From: Microcebus murinus
Taxonomy: Eukaryota > Chordata > Mammalia > Primates > Cheirogaleidae
DNA length: 64,000 bases
Reading direction: 5' to 3'
Assembly (NCBI RefSeq): GCF_040939455.1
Contig: NC_134122.1
Coordinates: 34,080,001 to 34,144,000 of the forward strand
Shown: positions 1 through 11,990 of the stretch, one piece after another
How positions within the stretch are numbered: the first letter of the stretch is position 1
Layout: each line of letters starts with the position of its first letter
Translations under genes and position numbers: made by a program
The notes under the pieces: generated by a model
Told to the model about the DNA's origin: nothing
The model's database searches: none
Seen by the model: the letters and a program-made list of their open reading frames with translations, nothing else

Positions 1-344
1 CTGCTTTTCCAAAATTATACCAGACTTATTCAGGACATAGATTTCCTTTAGAGAAAGTTGTAAAAACTTTAAAAAATGTATTCTATTTTATATCTTTAAT
101 AAATATTTTTCTGCTGTGTTTGTTAAAATATATTAGAAGCATGGATGTCATAAAAAAGCCTATTTACTGATATATGTTATTTAGTCTATGTGAAAAAAAT
201 ACACATTCCCTAACCCACTCCAGACCCACTAAATTTGGGTATGAGACTCTAAATCTTGGGTTTTTAGAATCTGGCTCCTTGTTAAAATAACGTGGAACAC
301 TTAAACACTGAACTATAGGCTCCAACTCTAGATAATTTAAATCG

Positions 345-425
345 GCATATTAGCAGTGTTGGCCCTGGGAATCATTTTTTTAAAGCTCCTCTGGTGGTTC
401 TAAATGTGCAGCTGGGGTTCAAATT
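345..425. repeat. MER5-like hAT fragment (old)
   Basis: A short stretch resembles the MER5A non-autonomous hAT element: a 'gctcctctggtggttctaaatg' type core followed by an 'agctggggtt' tail. It is diverged and has no clear ends. Family assignment is from memory of the consensus. Confidence 0.35.
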
Positions 426-484
426 TAACAGTCCTTCTAGGTGCTTCTTAGTATATGAAAATAGAATTATTAAGTGAACTGGCT

Positions 485-600
485 TAGTTCATTTAATCCT
501 TGCAATGATTTTGTGGAGGTGCAGCTGGCATTAGCCCTGTTTCCAGATAAAAAATTATCGAGGTTTGGAGAGGTGTGAGGTACTAATAGCAAGAATGAGA
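485..600 (-). repeat. MIR fragment
   Basis: The + strand reads like an inverted MIR: a 'ttcatttaatccttgcaatg' block, then a degraded 'cccatttacagatgaggaaactgagg' equivalent. It is old and diverged. Confidence 0.5.
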
Positions 601-1424
601 GTTACTTGTTCTAAGTTTTATAATCAAATAGTATATATAGTATTAACATCTACTTGGATGCACATAGTTTTTTATTTCATGATCACAATCTATGTATGTA
701 TGAAACATTAATTTTGACATGAAATTAAATTGACCAACTGATTATGTTTGGAACCAAGAATTTATATATTGAGTCCTTTTGAAATATAGACACCTACAGA
801 ATAGACATTATAAGTTCATTTTGTTAAGCTCAGTGGAAAAGAGAATCTGATTGAAACTTGAGGTTTATTACTGACTTATATAAGACCTGGGTAGGCTTTG
901 AGTGAATTGGAGGGCAGAAGCAATTTAACATTCTGTGATTTTTAGAGGGTTTTTTTTCAGTGAGACATGTTGTTTTTAATTTCATAAATCCTGCCTTTTC
1001 AGTTGTGAATTGCTTTTGAATATACCCAATTTCCCCTCCTTCCCACCACTTGTTTTTGAGTAAGTTTGTTATAGATACCATCATTGCAGAGGAGTGACTT
1101 AGTTATTCTGTCTCTGTAGAAATGATGATGTGGAACAAATTTAACTTAAACTATAAACTATAGTAACATTAAGAAAAATATTTACTGTAATCCTAAGAGC
1201 TCCCCTGGTGAAACTTCTGTGGAACCTTCTGAGTGGATGATCTGTGTGGGAAAGCTGCCCTTCAATAATATGATCCCCAACATAGTTTCACATATTTGAG
1301 CCAGTTGCTTAAAGGTATCTGGTTCTGTGCATCTGTGATTATTAGTTTTATTCTTACTAATAGTTGAGAGAACCATGCTTGTGCATACATACATCTTTTA
1401 ATTGTTTAATGTTTTTTGAGATCC
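601..1424. other. Unique AT-rich DNA, nothing recognised
   Basis: No repeat, exon-like ORF or RNA gene is recognisable. The open frames of 60-84 codons here have no protein-like composition and look like chance. Confidence 0.5.
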
Positions 1425-1560
1425 ACACATATGTCAGGCACTGTTATAAGTAGTATTGGGGTTACAGTATCCAAACCAATTAGACAAAAATGTCTGCACT
1501 CATGGAGCTTAAATTCTAATGCGGAATGTAGAAAAAAGTAATTATTAATATATAAATCTC
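1425..1560 (-). repeat. L2 3'-end fragment
   Basis: The + strand shows the inverted L2 3' end: 'tgtcaggcactgttataag', a 'ggggttacag' block, and then 'catggagcttaaattctaat'. This is the usual order in reverse-complemented L2. Confidence 0.6.
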
Positions 1561-2074
1561 AAAGAATTTTGGAAGGTGAGAGATAACTATTATATTTAGG
1601 AATAAAAGCATAAAAAGAGGAAAAAACCTCCTTACCATAATTGGAGAATGGTACAACTTTTAATAAAGTGATCAATATAGACTTTGCTAAGAGGATGACT
1701 TAAGCAAATAATTGATGGAAGTAAGGGAGTAAGCCATGTAGATGTCTGAGGAAGAACATTGTAGACGGGAAGCACCTCCATTGCCAAGTCCCTGTAGTGT
1801 GTGAGACTTAGCAAGGAGGCCTGAGCATTATATGATATGTCTACTACTTATCTATAGGAGTTTTATGAATTTTGAAATATTTTCTCTCTAATAAGAATTT
1901 CCCAAATTAGTATAAAGGTTATAGCAAATTAAAATCTTTCATAGATTTGGTTATATTATAGCACATGAAAGAAACTGGAAGAGGACTGTGAAACTTGCTT
2001 AAAAATAACTCATTTCTTAGCTGTACATAAATTTTCAGAGTCCCACTTTTCCACCATGAATGTCTAACCCTGAT

Positions 2075-2245
2075 CAGTAGGTGTATAGAAATGGATTGTG
2101 CCTGAATCTGAAGATGTGGGTTGTAGATCCAGTTCTACTACAGTTACTTGTGGGACTTCAGGGAAAATGTTTAATCTGGTCATGTTCCTGTTTCTACTGT
2201 CTGGAAATTAAGATAAAAATTTCTTCCTACTTGTTAACCTCATCT
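2075..2245 (+). repeat. MIR SINE (donor of a local duplication)
   Basis: The order of blocks (a 'gtagatccagttctacta' start, 'tgtgggacttcaggg', then 'ctggaaattaag' and 'ttaacctcatctgca') matches a diverged MIR. Bases 2040-2197 recur at 3501-3658 inside an L1 with only 7 mismatches in 158, so this copy or a close relative was the donor of that insert. Confidence 0.5.
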
Positions 2246-2404
2246 GCAGTGAAAACCAGATGAAAAAGGATATAACACATTAAGTTCTGAAATACTGTAT
2301 CAATATGATAGGTTTTTTTGTAAAAGTTACCGTAAAAGAGCATGGAATATTGGCTCTCAAAGAGTGTTTAAGATAACCTTTCTGTATTTTTCCTAAATGT
2401 TTTT

Positions 2405-2480
2405 TGGAAAGCCTACCATGTGTAAAGCACAGTGATGGCCACATTCACTCCTTTCCTGGAGCAAGACATGTTTCTTGTAG
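2405..2480 (-). repeat. Possible L2 fragment
   Basis: 'taccatgtgtaaagcacagtg' followed by 'tttcctggagcaagacatg' resembles an inverted L2 3' end. The 119-codon open frame crossing it (2404-2763) would need a TTG start and is not protein-like. Confidence 0.35.
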
Positions 2481-3154
2481 GTCTGATTTTTACATCACTG
2501 AAAATTTCAACAGTGACCAAAAAATCCCAAAGAAAACTAATGAAGATAGTAGTACAGTTTTACACATGTTAAATGGTTACCAAAAAGAAAAAGAAACTAT
2601 GTGGAATGTGGTACTTTATATTGAAAAAGACCTAAAATTTGCTTTGTGGAAGTGGGCACTGGAAAGGTTGCAGCACTGGAAAAGAGAGATGGTGGAAGAA
2701 GGGCTGTCTGAAACAGGGTGGAAAGTTGTTCACATCAGGAGTAGCTCATACCACACACAGTGAACTGAGGTAGCTGATAGATGTTTGATGTGTATGTATG
2801 CATGTATGTACTTTGTGCATTTTTGCACAGCTCAGTTCAACTGGATGTAGTTTCCTGAATTCACCTAGTATTTCTTACAGATTAAATTGCATATAAGCAA
2901 ATGTAAAATTCACATTACACTCAAATTATTCTTGCTATATCAAGCATATTGGAACAAATTCATATTTTCAAAATAAGCTTTATAGTAGCACTGTCTGTAC
3001 AAAGAAGCATGATTCAATCTGATATAATCAGAGAATTGCAAATAGAATAGAATGACTAGAGTATAATCCATAAAGAATGGAATGACAGAAGTAGTCCAAA
3101 GAGGTATACAATGGTTGGATTGAAAAGAGCTTTGTATCCTGTGTCACAGACCTT

Positions 3155-3168
3155 CAAATTATCTTGTG
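3155..3168. repeat. Target-site duplication, left copy, of L1 at 3169-7440
   Basis: CAAATTATCTTGTG matches CAAATTGTCTTGTG at 7441-7454 with one mismatch. These are the flanks expected of target-primed reverse transcription, and they fix both ends of the rearranged L1. Confidence 0.8.
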
Positions 3169-3500
3169 TATGTGTATGTTTTTTTGTACTTGCAATTTTT
3201 TTATTTCATCATATTACGGAGGTACACATTGTTTGGGTTACCTATATTGCCTTTGCCCCATCTGAGTTAGAGATTCAAGCATGTCCATCCCCAAGATGGT
3301 GGGCACTGCACCTATTAGGTTTGAATACACCCATCCCCTCCTTCATTCTCCCATCTGCCCTTCACCCGATGAATGTTATTACTATAAGTGTACATAACTG
3401 CTGATCAGTTAATACGAATTTGATGGTGAGTACATGTGGTGCTTGTTTTCCATTCTTCTGATACGTCACGTAATAGAATGGGCTCCAGCTCTATCCAGGA

Positions 3501-3658
3501 GTCCCATTTTTCCACCATGAATTTCTAACCCTGATCAGTAGTTGTATAGAAATGGATTGTGCTTGAATCTAAAGATGTGGGTTGTAGATCCAGTTCTACT
3601 ACAGTTACTTGTGGGACTTCAGGGGAAATGCTTAATCTGGTCATGTTCCTGTTTCTAC
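3501..3658 (+). repeat. 158-bp copy of nearby unique/MIR DNA inserted in L1
   Basis: This segment interrupts the L1 3' region between 'ctatccagga' and 'aaggtgctagatcaccattc'. It equals 2040-2197 in length, order and orientation with 7 substitutions. The homologous places in the other L1s (near 43032 and 51738) lack it. Confidence 0.9.
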
Positions 3659-4998
3659 AAAAGGTGCTAGATCACCATTCTATTGGGGCTAGAGGAGAAC
3701 TCCACAGTATACGTATACCACATTTTATTAATCCACTAATCTATCGATGGGCACTTGGGTTGTTTCCACATCATTGCAATTGTAAATTGTGCCGCTATAA
3801 ACATTCGAGTGCAGATGTCTTTTTTATAGAATGTCTTTTGTTCCTTTGGGTGGATGCCCAGTAATGCGATTGCTGGATCAAATAGTAGTCGTACTTTTGG
3901 TTCTTTGAGGTATCTCTAAATTACTTTCCCCAGAGGTTGTACTAATTTGCAGTCCCATTAGCAGTGTATGAGTGTTCGTATCTCTCTGCATCCACACCAA
4001 CATTTATTGTTTTGGGACTTTTTGATAAAGACCATTCTCACTGGAGTTAAGTGATATCTCATTGTGGTTTTAATTTGCATTTCCTTGATGATTAGAGATG
4101 TTGAACATTTTTTCATATGTTTCTTGGCCATTAGTCTTACCTTCTTTTGAAAAGTTTCTGTTCATGTCCTTTGCCCACTTTTTGATAGGGTTGTTTGATT
4201 TTTTCTTGCTGATTATCCTGAGTTCTATTATCAGCCCTTTATTGGATGTATAGAATGCAAATATTTTCTCCCATTCTGTAGATTGTCTGTTTGCTCTTGT
4301 GATAGTTTACTTGGTTGTGCAGAAGCTTTTTAATTTGATCAGGTCCCATTCATTTATTTTTGTTGTTGCTGTGATTGCCTTTGGGTTCTTCTCATAAATT
4401 TTTTGCCTAGGCTAATGTCTGCCATAGTTTTTCCAACATTTTCTTCTAGAATTCTTATAATTTCATTCCTCAGGCTTACTTCTGTTATCCACCATGAGTT
4501 GGTTTTTGTGAGAGGCAATAGGAATGGATCCTGTTTCAGTCTTCTAGCCAATTTTTCCAGCACCACTTATTGAATAAGGATTCTTTTCCCCAGTGTATGT
4601 TTTTGTCTGATTTGTCAAAGATGAGATGGCTATATGAGGATAGTTTAATATCTGGGTTCTCAGTTTTGTTCCATTGGTCTATGTCTCTGTATTTGTGTCA
4701 TTCACATGCTGTTTTAGTTATTATAGCCTTGTAGTATAGCTTGAAGTCTGGTAAATAGGTGTCTCCCAATTTTTTCTTTTTTCTTTTTTTTCCCCTTAGA
4801 TTGCTTTTGCTATACGGGGTCTTCTCTGGTTCCATATGAAGCATAGAATTACTTTTCTAGATCTGTAAAAAATGATGTTGGTATTTTAATTGGGATTGCT
4901 TTGAATCTGTAAATCACCTTGAGTACTATAGACATTTTAACAATGTTGATTCTGCCGACCCATAAGCATGGTATGGTTTTCTACCTGTTTACATCCTC

Positions 4999-5034
4999 TG
5001 GATTATTATTATTATTATTTTTTTTTTTTTTTGA
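4999..5034. repeat. (ATT)n/(T)n microsatellite at an L1 deletion junction
   Basis: About six ATT units followed by a run of T sit exactly where about 0.7 kb of ORF2 is missing. The seed is probably the native L1 'ggattattttttt' tract, later expanded. Confidence 0.7.
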
Positions 5035-5879
5035 TAAGCACCTGAATTCAGTTTTCTAGGTGTGTGTTCAGAATTTTTGCATCTATATTCATAAGGGATA
5101 CTGGTATGTAGTTTTCTTTTTTTGTTACCTCCTTTCCTGGTTTTGGTATCAGGGTGATGTTGGCTTCATTAAACGTGTTGGGGAAGATTCCTTCCTTCTC
5201 AATGTTGTGGAATAATTTTTGCAGGATAGACACGAGTTCTTGTTGGTAGGTCTGATAAAATTTAGGTGTGAAACCCTCTGTTCCAAGACTTTCTTTTTAG
5301 GAAGGTTTTTTTTATCACTGCTTCAATTTTAGTATTTGATACTGGTTTATTCAGGAATTCTATTTCTTCCTTATTGAGCATAGGGAGGCTGTGTGTTTCT
5401 AAGAATTTGTCCATTTCCTCAGTATTTTCATGTTTATGTGCATAGAGAAGAGAAGAGCAAAGCCTACAACTGACTTATTTAATTGAAAGGTGTTGTCTTC
5501 AATGCCTAAGATTCTTTCTTCTGTTTAATCTCCCCTATTCTTTAGGATTTCCACTGTGTTTTATAATTACTTGAATAAATACTTCATTTCCAGAAGTTCT
5601 ATTTGGTTTTTATTTAATGTTTTAATGTCTTTAGTGAATTTTTCTTCCAAGTCCTGAATTTTTTTGTGGTTTCTTTGTGTTGAGTATCCATTTTCTCTTG
5701 CATATCATTGAGTTTTCTTACAACCCATGTTCAAAATTCTTCTGTCATTTTAGCATTCTGAATTTGGTTGATATCCAATGCTAGAGAGCTGGTGTTCCCC
5801 TTTCTGGATGTGCTTTCAGTTTGATTCTTCATATTTCCAAAATTGTTTCGCTGATTTCTTCCCATCTAGACAAGCTGTT

Positions 5880-7440
5880 GCTTCTTACCTTTAGATTTTT
5901 GTTTAGATAATGACATGCTCAGTTTAGTCTCTGAGCCAGTAGGTGGTGTTTGTGGGTGAGAGTCAACCATACCCTGTATGATGAATCAGTAAATGCAGTA
6001 AAAGGTTGTGCAAATTGACCTCACTGTCAGTAGGTGGCGCTTGCTGGAGCAAGCTGCAGTGCTGTTTTTGAGTCCTGTGACCACCTCTAGTTCCTCTGGA
6101 GAGTCACTATAGTGCCTCTGGGTAGGTGGGGCCCTGAAACTTCCAGGTGTGTCCTTATTTTCCACCTCAGTGTGGGGCAGGTGGAGGAGTGAGGCGGGGC
6201 AGGTGGAGGAGTGAGGCTGGGCAGGGCTGGGTTGGGTGAGTCTTCCCTCAAGCTCCACAAATGCTGTTAGTAGGGGTCAAAGGTGTGTTCTTTGCTTCTA
6301 GGTAAAGCTGCCAGGGAAGGGCTGAAATGTCTCCATTCAGCCAAAAAGTCTGCGTGTGGAGGTGGGGCTGTCTGATTCCTGAAGTCTGGAGCAGGCCTCA
6401 CTCATTTCCACCCTCCCCTATTCTATGGTTTCTCCCAGGCTTCTGCTGGCAGGCAGGACCTCAAGCCAGTGGATATCCCTTGACTGTGATGTGAGCCAGG
6501 AGTTTCCCTGCCCAGGATTACAGCTTAGCTGGGTGCACTGCCCATGGGAGAAGGGTTGCCCCTCAAGCACGCTGCAGCTAGGAACCACTCTGATCTGCCC
6601 TTGAGGGCACACATACCTCAGTAGATTAGTTCACAGAATCCCTTCTGTGCCCACCAACAATGTGGTTGAGACCTGGGTGTAGAGGATTTGGCCTACAGGC
6701 CTTTCTCCCAGCCCAGAGATCAATCCCTGATCCTGCCAGGGACAAGAGTGCTAGTCTTAAGTCACCCATGGGGTGACCAAGCTGGATCAATGTCTCTCTG
6801 TCTCTAGATTTGCCCCATTCTGCTGGAGTCACCAGGGAAGCAGCACTTGGGAGTGCAGGTAGTTAGGGAGCTCACAGTCTGAGTACCCCTCAGTCTACTG
6901 CAGGGCCCCAAAAGGAAAGGTCCCATTCCCTGTGAATGCCTCCAGGTGGTGGCTAAATTGTCTCTCCTAGCAGCTGTGGGAAGAGGAGAATGAAGCAATA
7001 TGGTGCCTGTGATCGGCTTGGGTCTGTGGGGTGGGAGGTGCCCTGAAGGAGCTGGGAGCTTGCTACTCTGTTTGCAAGAGGCTCACCGCTCACTGGCGAC
7101 ATCTGTCTCTGGGCTGATGTTGGCAGGTCTCTCCAGCAGCTCAGGAGCCCACCTGCAGTCTGAGATACAATGGAGGGGAAATTTAACTGCTTCACCTGCC
7201 TTTGTTGCAGGTCTTCAAGCCTCTCGGGGTTTAGATCCTGCTGATGCCATTCTCCTTCTGCTCTAAAATTTTTTCTCATGGAGTCTCCTGTAGTTTCAGG
7301 CACCCTTCTTTCCGACCCTCATCTAATCTGTGTTTGTCTTTCTGATTTTTTTTTTTCCCCACTTTCATCTAAAATCTATCTTTCTTGCAGAGACACCCTG
7401 GCTGATGGTTTTTCTCATCCACCATCTTGCCTCTGTCCCT
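5880..7440 (-). promoter_or_regulatory. L1 5' UTR (decayed promoter)
   Basis: GC-richer block homologous to 47859-49261 and 56540-58080. It contains a YY1-type site (reverse complement of CCACCATCTTGC at 7419-7430) next to the 5' end. A 22-bp unit is tandemly duplicated at 6181-6202 and 6203-6224 with one difference. In human L1 the YY1 site positions transcription initiation; a similar role here is inferred. Confidence 0.7.
6181..6224. repeat. 22-bp tandem duplication in L1 5' UTR
   Basis: Two adjacent 22-bp units beginning GTGGAGGAGTGAGGC differ at one base. The L1 copy at 51416-58080 has no equivalent duplication, so it is private to this copy or its subfamily. Confidence 0.75.
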
Positions 7441-7454
7441 CAAATTGTCTTGTG

Positions 7455-10179
7455 ATCATGTATCTTTTATATGTTCTCTATTCTGGCATTTAACTATTGC
7501 TGTAAAGAGCTAGGTCTAGTCATTGCTGGTAAAATATCCATTGTGTACAATTGTACAAATTAACTTTAGTCACAAGACTACAAAAACAGCAGTTGGACAT
7601 CTAATTCTGTTGAAGGTTAGAAAATACCTCCATGGTCTCTCATGACAAAGTGGAATGTTGTTCTCTTTCAGTTAGAAGAGTGGTATGGGGATTATTTGGA
7701 ATGAAGAGGTAGGAGAGAGAAATAATTCAAGTTTGTAATCTTGTATTATATTTTTATTTGAACATATATATATATACATATATACATATATATGTTTCTA
7801 TCATCTGTTCAAATTATTAAACACAACTGGGGAGCAAAATAATAAGAACAGATGATTAAAGAGAGTCCCATTTGCCCCATCTCCAACCTTTCTCTCTTCA
7901 ACCTCATTTCTATCCAGATTAGCAGATGGTACCAGTTCTTGTCCAGTTTCTCTCATTTTCTTATTACAAGGGGCTGTTCTTTTCCCTGCCTTCTTTAAAA
8001 CAACAACAGCAAAAATTGGTAATGACTGACGGTATGCCCATTGGCCAGGGCACGAATTCCTGAGGATTAAACAGAAGCTTGGCATTCAACCCAGCCTTCT
8101 GCATTACATTAGGATGGTTCTGCCTGGCAACAGAAAGCTTGGTTGAATTAAGCCTGGGCTTTTTATCTTGGAGGGCTTGTTCAGTGGTGGTTGGAAAAAG
8201 AGCTCATGTTAGCAAATCCTAAAGATCTTGGGAGAGTTAGGGGAAAGGAGAAACTGTTAGAAGTTTCTGACAGAAACTATAAGGGAAGGGAACGAAAGGT
8301 GATTACTGACCATACTGGATGACATAGTGCTGAGTGATACAGAATGCAGGATTCTTTAATTCCAGTTTTGCATGTGGCCTCTTTGTAAAAGCAAAGTGAG
8401 TGACCTTCTAACTAAACAGGAGACAATGAGGTCGGTCTTACAGATGACAGAGAAGAAGTTCAAGGTGGAATAACAGATTATAAGGGGACACCTACCTATG
8501 TACAGAGAATGGATGCAAGGCTCCTGATGCAATTGAATTATAGACTCATTGTCATCTTTGAAGCAAATGCATTTTTGCTTTAGTAAAAACAATATTAGTA
8601 AATTCTGGAACCTTTACTTTGATTCCTGATAGTATTTGAGGAAAAGTGATATGACAAGTAAACATTGAGAAAAGAGTATAGTATTTACAGAAAGGCAGCA
8701 TGAATTTAACAATTCTTCTTTAGCAAAACTATTGGATAAATAACTTAGGGTCACATCATAGACATAATTTATTTGGACCTCAGCAAGATTTTTTGTTTGG
8801 TATTCTGCAATCTCTTTGTGAACAATTGTGGAAAAATATAGGCTCAATGGATTTATGATTATCAAGACTCATAATTAATTTTATAACTATTTCCATGTCT
8901 ACTATTTCTATTTGTAACTTTCTAGGATAATTCCATAAATATCTATCCTTGGCTCTATCAAAAAATAAAAAAAACCCTCAGATTTTTGTCCTTGACTTGT
9001 GATGGAAGATGTAGTTTCATATAATTCAAAAGCTTCTGGAGTCATAATATGGTGAATAGGAGAAACAGAACACACCTAGATTTTGGTGTTCTTGACAGTA
9101 GCTCTAATAAGATTTACTAGGACCAAAAGTGAACTTATGGTGGAAAAGCCAACAATGAAAATAAACAATTGAAAGAGATTAGACTTACGAATTTTAGATG
9201 ACACTTTCAGTGTGTCAGAAGTATGTAGTTGGCTGGCAATAAAGCTAACGATATTTTTGAGTCCCTTAATAAAAATCTGTTTTATGTATGTGACTATATC
9301 TTATGTGTATTTGGCAAAGAGGGGATGGAAAAATTGAAGGTAAGATTTGCCCAGAGTCACAGATAGTGTTAATGTTCACATTCTCCATGTTTCACCTTAT
9401 CTGCATATCACTGTTATCTTTAAATTCAAAATATCTAAATGGCTATGAAAACTTAGTAGATGAAAATCTACTTTGGGAAAAGAGTAAAACCGTAGTCAAA
9501 GAGGAATTTTCTGACTTGGTTTAAAGACATTTAACTTGTCACATGTTAATTTTTTAAAAAAATCAACAATTATAAGAAGAAAAGATTAGAGAATGTATAC
9601 AAAACTAAGTAATTGAAAGTTTGAGAAAACTGACAGTATCTTTCAAGGAGTTCATATATTTTATGTTATGAATTTAAAAATTCAATTCCATGTATATTTT
9701 TTGCTCATTTAATATACCATAAGTAATAAGAGATTCAGAACTAATAAAAGGCAAGTTTCTTATTCATTAAAAGCTAATAAACTGATTTTAGAGGAACTAG
9801 AAAAAGTTTTAAGGTTAAGGGGATGTAAAACTAATCAACAAGGCAGATCAGAAAGAGTTTCTTACTCTCTTGCTTCATTGGCAAAAATAGCAAGGCATAA
9901 CTGGGATGGGAATCATTAGTCTAAAGTTTTGGCAGGCTTAGAGGAAGAGTCTTTTAAAATTGATTTTTGGGAGCTGCTCCTCATTATCCACTTAGACTAT
10001 TTTATTTTGTTTTGAGGCATAGGTTACTTCTAGTTCTAAAATTCATTTGGTAATTGGAGATCATCATTCTAATTTACTACTTTCATCTTAGAAAAGTGGG
10101 ACTTATTACCTAGTTACTTTATAAAGAGTTTGGGTTTAATTAAGTTCACTAAGAGTTTTATATTGACCACAGCTATCCC
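7455..10179. other. Unique DNA with one TA-rich microsatellite
   Basis: No exon or recognisable repeat beyond an alternating purine-pyrimidine TA/CA tract at about 7761-7795. Open frames reach only 94 codons and look random. Confidence 0.5.
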
Positions 10180-10310
10180 ATAGGGCTGTAATTCCATGAT
10201 GGTAGGGATCATTTTTATCTGTTCATTTCTGCAGGGTCTGGTATACTGCCTGACATATAGTATGTACCTACTAAGTATTTGTGAATATGCATTAAGATAA
10301 GTAGTCTAGG
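10180..10310 (+). repeat. L2 3'-end fragment
   Basis: 'ttccatgatggtagggatc' followed by 'gtctggtatactgcctgacatatagtatg' like text corresponds to the sense 3' end of L2 (the 'agggactgtgtc ... cctggcacatagtaggc' consensus). Confidence 0.65.
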
Positions 10311-11394
10311 TATTAAGATCAAAATCTTCGTTTTACATTGTAGAAAGGTAAGTTTTTATTGATCATGTGACCTAGCATTTTACTGCAGAAAGTAACCTTA
10401 GAAAAGAACAAGTCCAACTCTTTTATTTTACAAAGAGGAGGATGAGGTCACCCCTCTCCCCTCTGAAAGGTACTTTCTGGAATTTCATAGGGGAGCTAAT
10501 ATCTGAGCCCAGAAATTGGCATATTGTCTCTCACACAGGATCCATTGCTCATTCCGGTGAACTCAGGATGATACGGAAAAGGTAGTGTGGGTGGGGAGTG
10601 TGGAATCAGGGTCTATGTCAATTTTTTCCTCCTCTAGCATGTCCTCGGGATGTAGAGCACATCCCTCTGTAGTAATTACCATCTCTTATTCATCAGTGAG
10701 CATTGATGCACGTTTTTGCTTTCATCAATAGGTAAAGACGTAGGGTACTGTTTAAAATGTAGACACTACACTGTCTAGCACAGGCACTGTTTAACACATA
10801 GACTGCCATGTGAGTTATCTTTAACTCAAGCTGGTTTTGAGCCCAGGGCCTTGTGAATCAAAACCCTGAAGTCAGTTTGTGAAAATCTTAGTTGCTGATA
10901 TTCTTACTGTTACAATTAATATTAATAATTTAATCGTAAGAACATGGATTTCATTGCATACCACTCACACATAGAAAGCAATACAAAATAACAAATTAGA
11001 AAGGATTGTTTTGTTTTAATAAAACACTGTGGCCCCAGGGAAAAATTTTTTTCTAGTGTGGCAGTCAGTGTGTTAAAGGAACAATTTTGACAGCTAGTCT
11101 GTTTGCTGTACATGCTCTGGTGACGACACATTGTTGTGAGCCCTGGCTAATTTCTGTTTTTTTGACTGCAGCTTTTCATTGAGTTACTTCATGCAGTGCT
11201 ATGTCATATTACCACTTGGCCTCTTGTTTTGCTTACCCAATAGTCAAGTGAAGTGATATTTTGCTTTTGAGAAACTGATAAGGTCAATCTCACACACACA
11301 AAAAGTAAGTTTTCTAAAGTATATGGCTCTGAATTAAAGCATGGTGTTGAAATAGGTACCAAACTGAGTTTTTACTTGCAGAGAATTCCTTTAC
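10311..11394. other. Unique DNA
   Basis: Nothing firmly recognisable. A weak MIR-like block may lie near 10400-10450. No RNA gene or exon was seen. Confidence 0.4.
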
Positions 11395-11990
11395 ATAATG
11401 TATCAGTTAGGAAGCTTTCAACTGTATCAGAAAACCTGATTCAAACTTGCTTAACCAATAAGGAAATTTATTGGCTCACATAGTAGAAGTCCAGAGATAG
11501 GCAGGACCTCAGGGTTGATTGATTTAGTGGCTAATGGAGTGTCTCTCTTCAGACACCAGGTTCTTTCTGTTTCATTTCTTTGTTTCCATAGTGTCAGTGT
11601 CATCACTAAAGCTGCTTGTTCTTGTGAATGGCCACCAATAGCAGTCAGGGCCACATGCTTTGTTCACAACTAATTGCAGAAGGGTGAAAATATGGGCAGG
11701 GAGATTGAGAGAGACTGAGAGCAAGCTAGCTTTTTCCCCAGACAGAGAGTAAACGTCCTCCCTTTCTGTCAGTGTAGCCCAATATAGGGCATGTACATAA
11801 AAAGTGTCACCTTGTATCATCATGTGCTGATCAGCTTAGGCCTGAGTTTCTGACTGATTTCTAATAAGGAAAATGAAAGGATCCTAGTTGGCTTAACCAG
11901 ACTTTGGAAGTGGAGTTAGTTCCTTAAGGGGCATGGCTCCTGCTCAGTGAAGGATGGGTGGAATGGATATTGGGGAATTAATTTCACTTT
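11395..11990. repeat. Old mammalian interspersed repeat, family unresolved
   Basis: 'aataaggaaatttattggctcac' near 11457 and 'caggacctcagggttg' at about 11500-11518 are blocks I recall from a common old mammalian repeat. The poly(A)-signal-like context and the repeated mention of antisense AATAAA suggest an LTR or DNA element, but ends and family cannot be fixed by eye. Confidence 0.4.

Larger units (their letters stand above)
3169..7440 (-). mobile_element. L1 LINE, rearranged and inactive
   Basis: A minus-strand L1 of about 4.3 kb between target duplications. Reading along +, it holds the 3' UTR (3190-3480), the ORF2 C-terminal and RT parts (3480-5435), an ORF1 coiled-coil part (5470-5870) and the 5' UTR (5880-7440), ending at the YY1-type CAAGATGG start. 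Compared with the copy at 42708-49353 it has lost about 0.7 kb of ORF2 at 4999/5030 and about 1.9 kb spanning the ORF2 N-terminus and ORF1 C-terminus at 5443/5470. It has also gained a 158-bp insert at 3501-3658. Frameshifts and stops are frequent; the longest ORF2-like open pieces are 4354-4566 and 5048-5233. It is the oldest or most damaged of the three large L1s. Confidence 0.9.

Noticed and set aside
2404..2763. 119-codon plus-strand open frame
   Set aside because: Begins at TTG, overlaps L2-like sequence, no domain and no splice or promoter context.
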